Shown in pieces: positions 51,515 to 61,842 of a stretch of DNA of 64,000 nucleotides. The stretch lies in the NCBI RefSeq assembly GCF_025352425.1, contig NZ_JANXTI010000008.1:1-64000 (forward strand), read 5' to 3'. The notes under the pieces are model-generated. The model had not been told where the DNA came from and made no database searches. It saw only the letters and a program-made list of their open reading frames with translations. Every line of letters begins with the position of its first letter. Within the stretch, counting starts at the first letter, position 1. The position numbers and the translations under genes are program-made. Source of the DNA: Flavobacterium sp. GTDB lineage: Bacteria > Bacteroidota > Bacteroidia > Flavobacteriales > Flavobacteriaceae.

Positions 51515-51803
51515 CGAAACAAATATAAGTGATTAATCCTATTTGTTGAAATAGTAATTGTTAAGATTGATAGAAGGATTGATAATCCAAAATATCTATG
51601 AAAGTTCTATTTCGTTCGTTGAAATGCGCCTTACTAAAATATGCATGTTGTTGAATAACAGATTTTTAAAATTAATATAACAATAAAAAAATAGGAAAAT
51701 GCACTTTATCGGGTTTTTAAAGCAGTGTGTCCGAAAAATTATTTAAGGTTAAAAACTCGACATACCTTCGCATTATTATTAATAGTTTAAAATTCATTGC
51801 CCA
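51515..51803. other. Divergent promoter region between the TPR gene and the giant adhesin
   Basis: 289 bp without a gene. A candidate box TATATTTG (minus, 51520-51527) serves the TPR gene. For the adhesin the nearest match is TACCTTCG (51763-51770), one base from TAnnTTTG, 33 bp before the ATG. No repeats are noticed. Confidence 0.5.
51520..51527 (-). promoter_or_regulatory. Candidate -7 box TATATTTG before the TPR-mpl operon
   Basis: An exact TAnnTTTG match ending 5 bp before the ATG; a leaderless or nearly leaderless transcript is implied. No clear -33 element. Confidence 0.45.
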
Positions 51804-54800
51804 ATGAAAAAAAACTACTTATCACAAAAAACAAAATTTCTGCTAGAATTATTTTTGAAACAAAAATATATCTTACTTCTAGCTACGCTCATTCTTTTCC
51901 CAGGAAACTTTACGATAGCTCAAACAGCCGGACCAAACAATGCCGGAACTGGTGCTAACAATGCTGCAACCGGAACAATCGGATGGACAAATTCAGGAAA
52001 TATTACTGCTGCTGACGGCGTTAATGCTACAGTTGCTGTTACAAGTGGTGCATTCACCAATTATATCCATGGAAGCAATTATGGTTTTTCTATTCCGGCT
52101 GGTGTAGTAATTAATGGTATTGAAGTTATAATCAATAGAAGAACAAGTGCTAATAATGGTGGCAGGGTTACTAGTGACAGTGTTGTTAAATTAGTAAAAA
52201 ACGGTTCTGTTCTTGGCAATAACAATGCGGCAATTGGCGTTGGTTATCCAACTGCCTTAACTACTGCAACGTATGGAAGCCCGACTGATAAATGGGGTTT
52301 AACATGGTTAGCTTCTGATATTAATGCTTCAAATTTCGGCGCTGTATTATCCGTAACTGCGAACAATTCGCTTACTGCTTCTGTGGATTATATTCAAATT
52401 AAGGTCTATTATACACCTGCGCCAACGATTTCAAGTTTTACAGCTACAAATGCCTGTATTGGCTCAACTCCTTCAATAGTTATTACAGGAAATCATTTTA
52501 ATACAGCTACTAATGTTAGTTTTAATGGTGTTTCTGCTTCATTTACAGTTAACAGCAATACACAAATTACGGCAACCTTACCTGTTAGTGCTACAACCGG
52601 AACTATAACAGTTAACTCGCCGTCAGGAACAGGAACCAGTGCCAGTAATTTCACTGTAAATCCTTTACCTGTTTTAAATCCTATTACAGGAACCACATCA
52701 GTTTGTATTGGTTCTACTACTACCTTGTCAAATTCAACTTCGGGCGGTAGCTGGAATAGTGCTTCAACTGGAGTTGCCACCATAAATTCAAGTGGCGTTG
52801 TTTCGACTGTTTCCGCAGGTACTTCAATTATCACTTATTCTTATACTAATGGAAATGGTTGTACAAGTTCTGTAAATACTACAGTTACTGTTAATGCACT
52901 TCCTGTGGTTTCATCACCAACCAGTGTATGTATTGGAAATTCTATTCAATTAAGCCCCAATTCAGGAGGAACTTGGACTAGCAGTGATAATACCAAAGCA
53001 ACGATTGATAATACCGGACTTGTAAATTGTCTTGCACCAGGAAGTACAACTTTCACTTTTACCAATTCAACCACAAATTGTAGTAAAACAACCAATACTG
53101 TAAATGTATTGGCATTACCTGCAATAAGTTCACAACCTATTGCTACACAAACTATTTGTTCAGGAAGTTCAGTTAGCTTTTCGGTAAGTGCGACTGGAGT
53201 AGGATTGACCTATCAATGGTACAATGGCGCTACTGCATTAAATAATGTGGGTTCAATTGCGGGTGCAACAAGTGCTACTCTTACTATAAATCCAGTTGCT
53301 TTAGGCGATGCATCAGTAAATTACAATTGCATTGTAAGCGGAACTTGTTCTCCAGCTGCAACTTCAGCAAATGCTGAGTTGATAGTAATAGAAAAAGTTA
53401 TTATAACTTCTCAACCTGTTGCAACTCAAACTTTATGTACAGGAGATACTGCAACATTTGTAGTTGCTGCTACTGGAACCAGTTTGAGTTATCAGTGGTA
53501 CAAAGGTGTTACAGCCTTAGTTGACGGCGGGTCCATTTCAGGTGCAACATCAGCAACGTTAACAATAAATCCAGTGGTGACCAGCGATGCAGCAACCAAT
53601 TATAAATGTGTGGTTTCGGGAACGAGTCCGTGTGTTGCGGCAACTTCAAATAACGCGGCTTTGGTTGTCAACCAACTTCCTGCAATTACCTCCCAACCTG
53701 CAGCTTCTCAAACTATATGTTCCGGGAGTTCCGTTAGCTTTTCGGTAACTGCGACGGGATCTAATTTAACATACCAATGGTTTAATGGAGCGACTACTAT
53801 GACTAATGGTGGTTCAGTTTCAGGAGCCACATCAGCAACCTTAACAATAAATCCTGCAAGCACTTCAGATGCTTCAGCAAATTATAAATGTGTCGTTAGC
53901 GGAAGCTGCGTTCCTAATGTTACTTCCAATGATGCGGCATTAATAGTTAACCAAATTGTTTCCATAACAAGTCAACCTGTCCTTACCCAAACTATATGTG
54001 CTGGAAGCCCAGCTACTTTTTCAGTCGCGGCAACAGGAACCGGATTAAGTTATCAGTGGTATAAAGGTGTGACAGCCTTAGTTGACGGTGGATCCATTTC
54101 AGGTGCAACATCGGCAACGTTAACAATAAATCCTGTCGTGACCGGCGATGCAGCAACGAATTATAAATGTGTGGTTTCAGGAACAAGTCCGTGTGCGGCG
54201 GTAACTTCAAATAATGCGGCTTTGGTTGTGAATCAACTTCCTGCAATTACCTCCCAACCGGCTGCTTCCCAAACTATATGTTCCGGGAGTTCCGTTAGCT
54301 TTTCGGTAACGGCAACAGGTACTAATTTAACATACCAATGGTTCAATGGAGCGACTCCTATTGCTAATGGTGGTTCGGTTTCAGGAGCCACATCAGCAAC
54401 CTTAACGATAAATCCCGCAAGCACTTCAGATGCTTCAACAAATTATAAATGTGTTGTTAGCGGAAGTTGTGCTCCTAGTGTTACTTCAAATGATGCGGCA
54501 TTAATAGTTAACCAAATTGTTTCCATAACAAGTCAACCTGTCATTACCCAAACTATATGTGCTGGAAGCTCAGCTACTTTTTCAGTTGCGGCAACCGGAA
54601 CCGGATTGAGTTATCAGTGGTATAAAGGAGCAATTGCCTTAACTAATGTCGGATCGATTTCAGGCGCAACATCGGCAGCCTTAACAATTAATCCAGTCGT
54701 TACCGGAGATGCGGCAACCAATTATAAATGTGTTGTTTCAGGAACAAGTCCGTGTGCTGCGGCAACTTCAAATAACGCGGCTTTGGTTGTCAGCCAACTT

Positions 54801-57776
54801 CCTGCAATTACCGCCCAACCGGCAGCTTCTCAAACTATATGTTCCGGGAGTTCCGTTAGCTTTTCGGTAACTGCGACGGGATCTAATTTAACATACCAAT
54901 GGTTTAATGGAGCGACTACTATGACTAATGGTGGTTCAGTTTCAGGAGCAACATCCGCAAGCTTAACAATAAATCCTATAAGCGCATCAAATGCTTCATC
55001 GAATTATAAATGTGTCGTTAGCGGAAGCTGTGCTCCTAGTGTTACCTCAAATGATGCGCAACTCATAGTCAGTCCAAAGGCGGTTATTCCAACTCAAACC
55101 GTTACTACCTGTAGTCAAAGTGGATTTAGTCTTACACCTATTGACGGAGTTCCAAACGCGAGTACCGTTGTGCCATCGAACACTTTATATTCGTGGTCAG
55201 CACCGAGTGTTACCGGCGGAATGACGGGTGGCGCTTTACAGAACGGACAAACTTCTATTGTCGGAACTTTAACCAATAATACCAACGTAAATCAAACAGC
55301 CACCTATACTGTTACACCTGCTTCCGGAATTTCGCCAATTTGTAGCGGCTCATCGTTCACTGTAATTGTAACGGTAGAACCTAAACCATTTGTACAAAAT
55401 GTAACTGCGACAGTTTGTACCGAAAACAGTTTAACTTTTACGCCAACAAATGGCAGTGGAAATATCATTCCAACTGGAACTTTATATTCATGGGGAATTC
55501 CTGTGGTTACAGGCGGAATTACGGGTGGAACAGCTGGAAGTAATCAGGCTTCGGTTGTTCAGACTTTAACAAACCCTACAACTAGTGCGCAAACAGCGAC
55601 TTATACCATAACTCCAACTTCTGGAAATTGTAATGGAAGTACATTCACCTTAACGGTTACTGTCAACCCAAAACCGACAACAACCGTAAATATAGCTACT
55701 CAAACAGCTTGTTCCGGAATTGCATTTTCAGCGATTGTTGTCGGCAATACTAATAACCTAGCTACGACTTATACCTGGACGCGAGATAATACTACTAATG
55801 TGTCCGGCACCACAAGTGGAACTTCGGGGGTAATTGCTGCCGGTAGCACGTTTTCACTTTCTCAAATTTTGACCAATAATACCGCAATTGCGCAAAGTGT
55901 TATCTATACTTTCACTCCTACATCTAATGGTTGTGTCGGAAATCAAATTACATCTACCGTTATTGTTAATAATTCTTCTGTTGGCGGTACTGTTTCAAGT
56001 TCCTTACCGGGAGTTACTCCGGTTGTCAGAACCATAACAGAATGTCACTTCGCTACCGGAACAGTTTATCTAACCGGTCATGTTGGCAATGTCGTACGTT
56101 GGGAATATAGTAGTAATGGAGGATCAATATGGGTGCCTATTGCAAACACGACTGCAAGCAATACTTACACAAACATTACACAGTCAACTATATTTAGAGC
56201 TGTGATACAAAATGGTGCTGCCTGTAATTTGGCTTATTCACTGGTAACAATGGTAAATGTTATTCCAAATATCAAACCCACGCCGGTAACTGCTACACCT
56301 CAGACTATTTGTGCTGGCGATTCATCAAATTTATATTCAGAAAGTGGGTTTGCTACTAATGCGTTCATCGCAACGGGCGGTACATTTAGCAACTCTAATC
56401 CTGTTAACTGGTTAGTTGATGGCTGCGGGAATTGTTTAAATGCAAGTAACAACTCTACCGGCCCTTTTAGATTAAGTGCCAGCAACGGAGGTACCTATGC
56501 AGGTATTAATTATACGGCATCTGGTAAATTTGCTATCGCTAGCGGAAATTTTAACTCAATAATGCAAACGCCTATTTTCAGCACTTTGGGACTCTCATCT
56601 GGTACTTTAAGTTTCAATCATGCCTTTAATCTTCAAACCGGTGCATCCATATCGGTAGAGTTATCATTGGATGGCGGTGTAACCTATACAGTCGTATTAG
56701 CTCAATATTTGGGTGCAAGCACAAGAAGTCCGTATAACGCTTTCCCGCTTGAAACTATTGATTTGAGCAATTATATTGGGCAAACAAATTTAAGAATTAG
56801 GTTTGTATATAATGGAAATGCCAATAGCTCCTGGGCGATCGACAATATTGATATCCCGGACGCTCCTTTAAATTTGACATCAGAATGGGTAGATTCCTCG
56901 ACAGGGTTGGTAATAAGTACGACAGCAACTGCAGTAGTAAGTCCAACAATAACTACAACATACGCTATTACCTCTCACTTAAACGGATGTACAAGTACCG
57001 GCCCTAATGGAACTACTTATATAACAGTTACCGTCAATCAGCGGCCAACCGCCTCTATTGGCCCATCACAAACCATTTGTAACGGAGGAACGGCAACTTT
57101 TAGCGTGGCTTTAACCGGTGTCGCACCTTGGAGCGTAACCTATAGTAATGGAACCACTTCAACGACAGTAAATAATATCAATACGAATCCGTATGTATTT
57201 AGTATCTCAGGGATCACCGTTAATCAAACCTATACTATAACAGCTTTAAGCGACTCAAAATGTACTGCAAAACCGCAAGATTTGACTGGTTCAGCGGTGG
57301 TTACTACACTAAACGGCGTTGCAGGACTATGGACAGGATTAGTAAGCAACGATTGGTTTGATTGTAAAAACTGGGCTGGCGGATTACCATCGGCAACCAT
57401 AAATGCACAAATTCCTAACGGATTATCCCGATATCCAATTGTTGACCCTTCAACTTCAAGCTATGCGTCATTGTATAGCGGTATCGCCAACGCACAGGAC
57501 GTAATAATTGCCAATGCCGCATCAGTGACCATGGCGACCAGCTCGAATTTGTATGTTAGCAGGGATTGGAAAAACAGCGGTACTTTTACACCTGGACAAG
57601 GAACTGTTACCTTTAATAGTGCGACATTAAATCAGATTCAAGGGATTAATTCCGGAATTAAAACAAATGAAACTTTTTATAACTTAACATTAAACAATTC
57701 CAATAGTGCGATTGGGATTAGCATTGTTGACGGATTTGAATTAACAGTTGCAAATAATTTATCTTTATTGAATTGA
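51804..57776 (+). CDS. Giant Ig-repeat surface protein, N-terminal part of a frameshifted T9SS type C protein
   Basis: 1990 aa. Long signal peptide (core YILLLATLILFPGNF, cleavage near Gln40), a beta-rich N-terminal domain, a TIG-like domain (about 207-285), a BIG2-like module, seven Ig-like domains alternating in type (about 439-1090), PKD-like modules (about 1095-1330), a MAM/lectin-like domain (about 1510-1686, SSWAIDNIDIP) and a W-rich linker (WTGLVSNDWFDCKNWAGG). It stops at LTVANNLSLLN, where related proteins run on into a SGDLRLVGEAQ-type segment. The continuation is in another frame directly downstream. Adhesin role inferred. Confidence 0.85.
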   Translation: MKKNYLSQKTKFLLELFLKQKYILLLATLILFPGNFTIAQTAGPNNAGTGANNAATGTIGWTNSGNITAADGVNATVAVTSGAFTNYIHGSNYGFSIPAGVVINGIEVIINRRTSANNGGRVTSDSVVKLVKNGSVLGNNNAAIGVGYPTALTTATYGSPTDKWGLTWLASDINASNFGAVLSVTANNSLTASVDYIQIKVYYTPAPTISSFTATNACIGSTPSIVITGNHFNTATNVSFNGVSASFTVNSNTQITATLPVSATTGTITVNSPSGTGTSASNFTVNPLPVLNPITGTTSVCIGSTTTLSNSTSGGSWNSASTGVATINSSGVVSTVSAGTSIITYSYTNGNGCTSSVNTTVTVNALPVVSSPTSVCIGNSIQLSPNSGGTWTSSDNTKATIDNTGLVNCLAPGSTTFTFTNSTTNCSKTTNTVNVLALPAISSQPIATQTICSGSSVSFSVSATGVGLTYQWYNGATALNNVGSIAGATSATLTINPVALGDASVNYNCIVSGTCSPAATSANAELIVIEKVIITSQPVATQTLCTGDTATFVVAATGTSLSYQWYKGVTALVDGGSISGATSATLTINPVVTSDAATNYKCVVSGTSPCVAATSNNAALVVNQLPAITSQPAASQTICSGSSVSFSVTATGSNLTYQWFNGATTMTNGGSVSGATSATLTINPASTSDASANYKCVVSGSCVPNVTSNDAALIVNQIVSITSQPVLTQTICAGSPATFSVAATGTGLSYQWYKGVTALVDGGSISGATSATLTINPVVTGDAATNYKCVVSGTSPCAAVTSNNAALVVNQLPAITSQPAASQTICSGSSVSFSVTATGTNLTYQWFNGATPIANGGSVSGATSATLTINPASTSDASTNYKCVVSGSCAPSVTSNDAALIVNQIVSITSQPVITQTICAGSSATFSVAATGTGLSYQWYKGAIALTNVGSISGATSAALTINPVVTGDAATNYKCVVSGTSPCAAATSNNAALVVSQLPAITAQPAASQTICSGSSVSFSVTATGSNLTYQWFNGATTMTNGGSVSGATSASLTINPISASNASSNYKCVVSGSCAPSVTSNDAQLIVSPKAVIPTQTVTTCSQSGFSLTPIDGVPNASTVVPSNTLYSWSAPSVTGGMTGGALQNGQTSIVGTLTNNTNVNQTATYTVTPASGISPICSGSSFTVIVTVEPKPFVQNVTATVCTENSLTFTPTNGSGNIIPTGTLYSWGIPVVTGGITGGTAGSNQASVVQTLTNPTTSAQTATYTITPTSGNCNGSTFTLTVTVNPKPTTTVNIATQTACSGIAFSAIVVGNTNNLATTYTWTRDNTTNVSGTTSGTSGVIAAGSTFSLSQILTNNTAIAQSVIYTFTPTSNGCVGNQITSTVIVNNSSVGGTVSSSLPGVTPVVRTITECHFATGTVYLTGHVGNVVRWEYSSNGGSIWVPIANTTASNTYTNITQSTIFRAVIQNGAACNLAYSLVTMVNVIPNIKPTPVTATPQTICAGDSSNLYSESGFATNAFIATGGTFSNSNPVNWLVDGCGNCLNASNNSTGPFRLSASNGGTYAGINYTASGKFAIASGNFNSIMQTPIFSTLGLSSGTLSFNHAFNLQTGASISVELSLDGGVTYTVVLAQYLGASTRSPYNAFPLETIDLSNYIGQTNLRIRFVYNGNANSSWAIDNIDIPDAPLNLTSEWVDSSTGLVISTTATAVVSPTITTTYAITSHLNGCTSTGPNGTTYITVTVNQRPTASIGPSQTICNGGTATFSVALTGVAPWSVTYSNGTTSTTVNNINTNPYVFSISGITVNQTYTITALSDSKCTAKPQDLTGSAVVTTLNGVAGLWTGLVSNDWFDCKNWAGGLPSATINAQIPNGLSRYPIVDPSTSSYASLYSGIANAQDVIIANAASVTMATSSNLYVSRDWKNSGTFTPGQGTVTFNSATLNQIQGINSGIKTNETFYNLTLNNSNSAIGISIVDGFELTVANNLSLLN
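53119..55076 (+). repeat. 561-bp tandem repeat array (two alternating Ig-like domains per unit)
   Basis: The ICSGSSVSFSV-type segment starts at 53158, 53719, 54280 and 54841, an exact 561-bp (187-aa) period. Each unit holds an A domain (QTICSGSS ... YQWFNGA) and a B domain (QTICAGSS ... YQWYKG), giving A-B-A-B-A-B-A. A 128-bp stretch is identical between copies two (53700-53827) and four (54822-54949), pointing to recent exchange. Confidence 0.93.
57758..57776 (+). other. Frameshift window joining the two parts of the giant adhesin
   Basis: The upstream frame ends at TGA 57774-57776; the downstream frame is closed by TAA at 57755-57757. Any shift must occur in these 19 bases (tttatctttattgaattga). 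One extra T, for example aatttg for aattg, would restore reading as LSLLN-LSGDLRL. No slippery heptamer is seen. Confidence 0.7.
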
Positions 57777-59401
57777 GTGGGGACTTAAGATTAGTTGGTG
57801 AGGCTCAAATTGTTCAAAACGGAACAGCAGCGAATCCAACAACCGGAACCGGAAAGATTTTAAAAGACCAACAGGGTAACAGAAGTAGTTATCACTATAA
57901 CTATTGGTCATCACCGGTTACTACCAACGGCACTAATTATACTTTAAACGGTGTCTTAATGGACGGGACAGACTCAGCTACAAATCTATTTAATCCAAGT
58001 GCTATAACTTTTGGCGCGGGTGCTTATTTTGCAGATGGGGCAGTAACAAATCCTGTTAAACTTAGTATACGTTGGATGTATAAATATACAAGCGTCAGCA
58101 CAGCTTATGCAGGATGGCAATATATTGGGAGTACAGGAACCATTAATATCGGCGAAGGTTTCACAATGAAAGGAGTTACCGGAATTGCACCATTTACAAC
58201 TCCGCAAAATTATGTTTTTGTTGGTAAACCGAATAATGGGACTATTCCTTTGTCGATTTCTTTAAATCAAAGTTATCTAGTTGGAAATCCATATCCATCT
58301 GCATTAGACGCAGATGAATTTATTAAAGATAACATAAAAGATGGTGCCGGAAGAGCGGCTACAAATATTTTTAACGGGGCGTTATATTTTTGGGATCATT
58401 TTGGAGGACAAACTCATATTTTGACTCAATATATCGGTGGCTATTCAAGTTATACATTAATGGGTGGAGTTGTAGCGATTTCAAACGATCCGTTGATAAA
58501 TGCTAACGGCTCAATGGGAACTAAAGTCCCAAAACGATACATTCCGGTAGCTCAAGGATTCTTTATTGGTACTGGCTCAAATTCAGCATTGACAGGAAAT
58601 AATCCAGGTTTAAGTACGGCAGTTACTGGTGGCACCATTAATTTTAAGAACAGTCAACGAACTTTCAAAATTGAATCAGCGAGCAATTCGGTATTTTTCA
58701 AGTCTGGCAATCAGATTCAAACAGCAAGTGACACCATTGATACAAGACAAAAAATCAGATTATTGTATCAATCACCTTCTAATATATACCGACAAATTTT
58801 AGTAGGTGTTGATGAGAACGCTACCGATTATTTTGATGTAGGTTATGATGCTCCGATTATAGATGAAAATGCTGAAGATTTATATTGGAAAACTACCGAT
58901 ACCAAATTGACTATTCAGGGGGTTTCAAATTTTAATCTAGACCAAATAGTACCTCTAGGCCTAAAAACTTCTACAGCTGGTATATGCACAATTAAAATTG
59001 ACACATTGGAAAACATCTCTGAAGATACTCAATTATACATTCATGATGCAGAAACGGGAACGGATTATGATATTAAAAATGCCGACTTCAGTATTTCGTT
59101 ACCTGTTGGCATATACAATGATCGATTTTCCCTTCGTTTCACGGGAAGTGCATTAGGGACAGACAATCCAAGTATTACAAACACTTTTGCTTCGATTTCC
59201 AGTCATGTAATAAGAATAGAATCGATTGAATTTATTAAAGAAATCAGTCTTTATGATATAGCCGGAAAACTTATCAATACTTACTCTCCAACCGAGATTT
59301 CAAACCAATTTTCGGCCGCCTTCAATTATCCTAATGGGGTTTACATTGCAAAAATTACTTTGGGCAATGATGTTGTAGTTACCAAAAAATTAATAAATTA
59401 A
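57773..59401 (+). CDS. C-terminal part of the giant adhesin with T9SS type C sorting domain
   Basis: 542 codons from a nominal TTG at 57773 that overlaps the upstream stop. No signal peptide, so as a separate protein it could not be exported. It opens with SGDLRLVGEAQIVQNG, then NYWSSPV and VGNPYPSALDADEF blocks typical of T9SS type C proteins, and ends with a T9SS C-terminal domain (IKEISLYDIAGKLI ... GVYIAKITLGNDVVVTKKLIN). It is almost certainly the lost C-terminus of the preceding ORF. Confidence 0.85.
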   Translation: MSGDLRLVGEAQIVQNGTAANPTTGTGKILKDQQGNRSSYHYNYWSSPVTTNGTNYTLNGVLMDGTDSATNLFNPSAITFGAGAYFADGAVTNPVKLSIRWMYKYTSVSTAYAGWQYIGSTGTINIGEGFTMKGVTGIAPFTTPQNYVFVGKPNNGTIPLSISLNQSYLVGNPYPSALDADEFIKDNIKDGAGRAATNIFNGALYFWDHFGGQTHILTQYIGGYSSYTLMGGVVAISNDPLINANGSMGTKVPKRYIPVAQGFFIGTGSNSALTGNNPGLSTAVTGGTINFKNSQRTFKIESASNSVFFKSGNQIQTASDTIDTRQKIRLLYQSPSNIYRQILVGVDENATDYFDVGYDAPIIDENAEDLYWKTTDTKLTIQGVSNFNLDQIVPLGLKTSTAGICTIKIDTLENISEDTQLYIHDAETGTDYDIKNADFSISLPVGIYNDRFSLRFTGSALGTDNPSITNTFASISSHVIRIESIEFIKEISLYDIAGKLINTYSPTEISNQFSAAFNYPNGVYIAKITLGNDVVVTKKLIN

Positions 59402-59409
59402 TTATAAAT

Positions 59410-59438
59410 AAAAAATCCCGCTTTAATCGGGATTTTTT
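59410..59438. terminator. Bidirectional terminator between the adhesin and obgE
   Basis: Stem AAAAAATCCCG/CGGGATTTTTT (11 bp), loop CTTTAAT, with A/T runs on both sides, 8 bp after the adhesin stop and 3 bp after the obgE stop on the other strand. Confidence 0.9.
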
Positions 59439-59441
59439 ATT

Positions 59442-60476
59442 TTATAAACCATGACTGTTTTCTGGTTCTTCAGTGTCAACATTGAGCATTTCCCAAAGTT
59501 TATCCTTTAGTTCTGTCAATCCTTGCTGTGCCACGGAAGAGATAAACATAAACGGAATTCCTTTAATTTCCTTTTTGAGTTGCGCTTTAAGTTCGGCTTT
59601 TAATTCCTCATCAAGCATATCACATTTTGAAACAACAAGCAATTTATCCTTGTCTAACATTTCCGGATTGTAACGACGTAATTCATCCAAAAGGATTTCG
59701 TATTCTTTTTTGATATCATCGGCATCCGCAGGGACCAAAAATAATAACGTTGAATTTCGTTCAATATGACGCAAAAAATAGTGTCCCAATCCTTTCCCCT
59801 CAGCTGCGCCTTCAATAATTCCGGGAATGTCAGCCATAATGAACGATTTAAATTCACGATAGGCAACAATTCCCAAATTAGGTTTTAAAGTTGTAAAAGG
59901 ATAATCGGCAATTTTTGGCTTAGCCGATGTCAACACAGAAAGCAAAGTCGATTTACCGGCATTTGGAAAACCTACTAAACCAACATCTGCTAAAACTTTC
60001 AACTCCAGGACAATATCCCATTCTTCCGGTGGCATACCCGGTTGCGCATAACGAGGCGTTTGATTGGTGGAACTTCTGAAATTCCAGTTACCCAATCCAC
60101 CTTTTCCTCCTTTGGCCAAAATTCTTTCTTCACCATTTTCGGTTATTTCAAATAATATTTCATCGGTTTCCTTATCGCGAACTACCGTTCCTAAAGGAAC
60201 TTCAATCGTAATGTCTTCGCCATCATGACCTGTACTTCTTGAACTTCCGCCATCACCACCATGACCTGCTTTGACATGGCGGGCGAACTTTAAGTGAAAC
60301 AGCGTCCAGAGGCTCTTGTTTCCTTTCAAAATTACGTGACCACCGCGACCGCCATCACCACCATCAGGACCACCTTTTTCAATAAATTTTTCTCTGTGCA
60401 GATGCGAAGAACCCTTTCCTCCTTTTCCGGAAGAAACATATATTTTTACGTAGTCTACGAAGTTTCCTTCTGTCAT
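59442..60476 (-). CDS. obgE: GTPase ObgE/CgtA
   Basis: 344 aa. Glycine-rich Obg fold ([15 protein letters not shown]), GTPase domain with G1 [10 protein letters not shown]2 [10 protein letters not shown] and G3 DIPG. Obg binds the 50S and couples ribosome assembly to growth and ppGpp. It lies 7 bp after the CBS-domain gene. Confidence 0.97.
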   Translation of the reverse strand: MTEGNFVDYVKIYVSSGKGGKGSSHLHREKFIEKGGPDGGDGGRGGHVILKGNKSLWTLFHLKFARHVKAGHGGDGGSSRSTGHDGEDITIEVPLGTVVRDKETDEILFEITENGEERILAKGGKGGLGNWNFRSSTNQTPRYAQPGMPPEEWDIVLELKVLADVGLVGFPNAGKSTLLSVLTSAKPKIADYPFTTLKPNLGIVAYREFKSFIMADIPGIIEGAAEGKGLGHYFLRHIERNSTLLFLVPADADDIKKEYEILLDELRRYNPEMLDKDKLLVVSKCDMLDEELKAELKAQLKKEIKGIPFMFISSVAQQGLTELKDKLWEMLNVDTEEPENSHGL

Positions 60477-60483
60477 GTTTTCT

Positions 60484-61758
60484 TTATTCTTTTAACGTTT
60501 TTACCAGCACTTTATCAATCTTAACACCATCCATGTCTATGACTTCCAATTCTAATTTGTTCCAAATTACTGTTTCTCCCGTTGTTGGTATTTTTCCCAT
60601 TTCGGTCATAATTAATCCGCTAACAGTTGTTACTTCATAATCATTGGTCAACTCATCCATATCAAAATACGTCAGGAAATCATGTAATGAATACAGTCCA
60701 TCTACCAACCAGGTTCCGTCTTGGCGCGCTATCAATTGGTACTCATCTTCATCAAAATCGGCGGCGTCACCAACTAAAGCTTCCAAGATATCGTTTAACG
60801 TAATTATTCCTTGAAATACACCGTATTCATCAGTAACTAAGGCATAATGTACTTTCGATTTCTTGAAATTCTCCAACGCTTTGTAGGCCGAAGTATGCTC
60901 AATCAAATAAACCGGTGTTTTGGTAATAGATTTCAAATTGAATGTGCCTTTTTCAAAACTTGCAAACAAATCTTTCAGTAAAACGACACCTTCAACATCA
61001 TCCATATTGTCTTTGCAAACGGGATATATCGAGTGCAATTCTTCCAAAACTTTAGCTTTCAACTCTTCGATCGAATCTTCAAGTGAAAGATAGACAATCG
61101 ACTGTCGGTGCGTCATTAACGAATTGATTTTTCTATCGCCAATATGAAAAACGCGCTCCACTATGTCCTGTTCTATTTCCTGCACTTCGCCACTTTCTGT
61201 ACTTTCCTTGATGATGGCCTTAATTTCTTCCTCAGTTACTTTTCCGTCAGCTGAAGGTTTTATTTTCAGGATTTTCAGAATTCCTTCGGTTGAAATAGTT
61301 AACAACCAAATAAATGGCATTGTTACAATTGAAACCATTTTCATCGGAAGTGCTACCGCTTTGGCAATGGTTTCTGGATAATTCAGTCCAATTCTTTTTG
61401 GTAATAATTCTCCTAATACTAAAGAGAAGAAGGTCAAAATCACTACCACTATCCCAACGGCAATAGTATGTCCGTAAGGTTTTAATACTGAAAATCCTTC
61501 TACAACTACTTGAGTGTCCTGAGTAATTTTATTTCCCGAAAATATACCTGTTAAAATACTAATCAACGTTATTCCTATCTGAACCGTGGAAAGCAATTTA
61601 TTGGGTGCATTGAGTAAATCCAATGCTGTTTTGGCGCCTTTGTTTCCTTTTTTCGCAGCTGTTTCCAATCGATTTCTACGCGCCGATATCAATGCAATTT
61701 CCGACATGGAAAAAACGCCGTTGAGCAGGATTAAAAAGAGTATGATTAGTATTTCCAT
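60484..61758 (-). CDS. Hemolysin-family CNNM/CBS-domain membrane protein
   Basis: 424 aa. N-terminal DUF21 membrane domain ([23 protein letters not shown]), a CBS pair ([25 protein letters not shown] ... [28 protein letters not shown]) and a C-terminal CorC/HlyC domain ([24 protein letters not shown]). The family includes Mg2+/Co2+ exporters; haemolysis is not implied. In Flavobacteria the related GldE is tied to gliding; assignment to that branch is not possible here. Confidence 0.88.
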   Translation of the reverse strand: MEILIILFLILLNGVFSMSEIALISARRNRLETAAKKGNKGAKTALDLLNAPNKLLSTVQIGITLISILTGIFSGNKITQDTQVVVEGFSVLKPYGHTIAVGIVVVILTFFSLVLGELLPKRIGLNYPETIAKAVALPMKMVSIVTMPFIWLLTISTEGILKILKIKPSADGKVTEEEIKAIIKESTESGEVQEIEQDIVERVFHIGDRKINSLMTHRQSIVYLSLEDSIEELKAKVLEELHSIYPVCKDNMDDVEGVVLLKDLFASFEKGTFNLKSITKTPVYLIEHTSAYKALENFKKSKVHYALVTDEYGVFQGIITLNDILEALVGDAADFDEDEYQLIARQDGTWLVDGLYSLHDFLTYFDMDELTNDYEVTTVSGLIMTEMGKIPTTGETVIWNKLELEVIDMDGVKIDKVLVKTLKE

Positions 61759-61783
61759 TTTGAGTTATAAGCTATAAATTATG

Positions 61784-61812
61784 ACCCGAGCCAAGGGCGA
61801 ATTGAGCGAAGC
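61784..61812. repeat. Intergenic repeat downstream of adk
   Basis: ACCCGAGCCAAGGGCGAATT followed by GAGCGAAGC; its reverse complement resembles the sequence at 62453-62486 on the other side of adk. Confidence 0.5.
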
Positions 61813-61842
61813 TAGTTGTAATAACCAATAACAAAAAAAAAA

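Noticed and set aside
52493-54424. Antisense ORFs of 63-113 aa inside the giant adhesin
   Set aside because: They come from the low-complexity repeat composition of the coding strand.
57773-57776. Programmed -1 frameshift in the giant adhesin
   Set aside because: No slippery heptamer or evident downstream stimulator; a simple one-base indel is the more economical reading, though not excluded.
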